Of a stretch of 12,892 bases of DNA, positions 12,872 through 12,892 are shown piece after piece. Position 1 is the stretch's first letter; every line of letters begins with the position of its first letter. The notes under the pieces were generated by a model. The model was not told where the DNA came from, did no database searches, and saw nothing but the letters and a program-made list of their open reading frames with translations. A program made the translations under genes and the position numbers. The stretch covers positions 1,792-14,683 of the forward strand of contig JAESQE010000004.1 of assembly GCA_016765335.1 (NCBI GenBank), given 5' to 3'. Source of the DNA: Planctomycetaceae bacterium (GTDB lineage: Bacteria > Planctomycetota > Planctomycetia > Planctomycetales > Planctomycetaceae).

Positions 12872-12892
12872 ATGATTAAACGCACGGTTGAA
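12872..12892 (+). CDS. cas1: Probable Cas1 N-terminus (cut by window edge)
   Basis: Seven codons, MIKRTVE, are visible before the window ends. This opening is typical of type II-C Cas1, the integrase that inserts new spacers, and cas1 directly after cas9 is the standard II-C order. GGGGGA lies 6 nt upstream. With only seven residues the call rests on position and the start motif. Confidence 0.65.

Overview
The window looks like a Planctomycetes chromosome, probably a Gimesia- or Rubinisphaera-like lineage. The evidence is a DUF1549/DUF1553 (PSCyt/PSD1) protein with planctomycete-type haem motifs, directly coupled to a DUF1501 protein, together with dispersed palindromic intergenic repeats of a kind familiar from that phylum. 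The genus is inferred, not proven.

Layout. (1) Positions 1-1130 are a scrapyard: the signal-peptide end of a leftward secreted-protein gene (1-93), REP-like hairpins, a tandem repeat resembling an insertion-sequence end, a truncated REP-associated transposase, a small membrane-protein gene whose 3' part has been replaced by that debris, and a 165-bp nested inverted-repeat element. (2) Positions 1170-7278 are a leftward three-gene operon, PSCyt/PSD1 > DUF1501 > double amidohydrolase-like protein, with close or overlapping junctions. (3) Positions 7658-8566 hold a rightward secreted alpha/beta hydrolase with a strong terminator. (4) Positions 8680-8811 hold a palindromic MITE/REP-like element. 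(5) From 8825 to the window end is a type II-C CRISPR-Cas locus.

The CRISPR part is the most interesting. Cas9 (1039 aa, all RuvC and HNH residues present) reads rightward and the first seven codons of a probable cas1 follow. No CRISPR array lies in the window. Upstream, on the minus strand, is a compact transcription unit with a near-consensus promoter, about 126 nt of RNA with small hairpins, and a rho-independent terminator; I call it the tracrRNA. A second, stronger minus-strand promoter about 100 bp upstream would give a longer form. Its extra 5' part contains a 23-nt arm that can pair with the first 23 nt of the short tracrRNA (22 of 23 positions as Watson-Crick or G-U pairs). This is the layout of the long tracrRNA (natural single guide) of Streptococcus pyogenes, which represses cas9. 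A palindrome lies between these promoters and a rightward consensus promoter. The rightward transcript has a long structured leader, a DUF1508 mini-gene, and a terminator just before cas9.

Taken together, the locus has several possible layers of control: divergent promoters with a shared operator candidate, an autoregulatory long tracrRNA, a structured leader, a terminator ahead of cas9, and a hairpin covering the cas1 ribosome binding site. These are structural inferences from sequence; none is demonstrated here.
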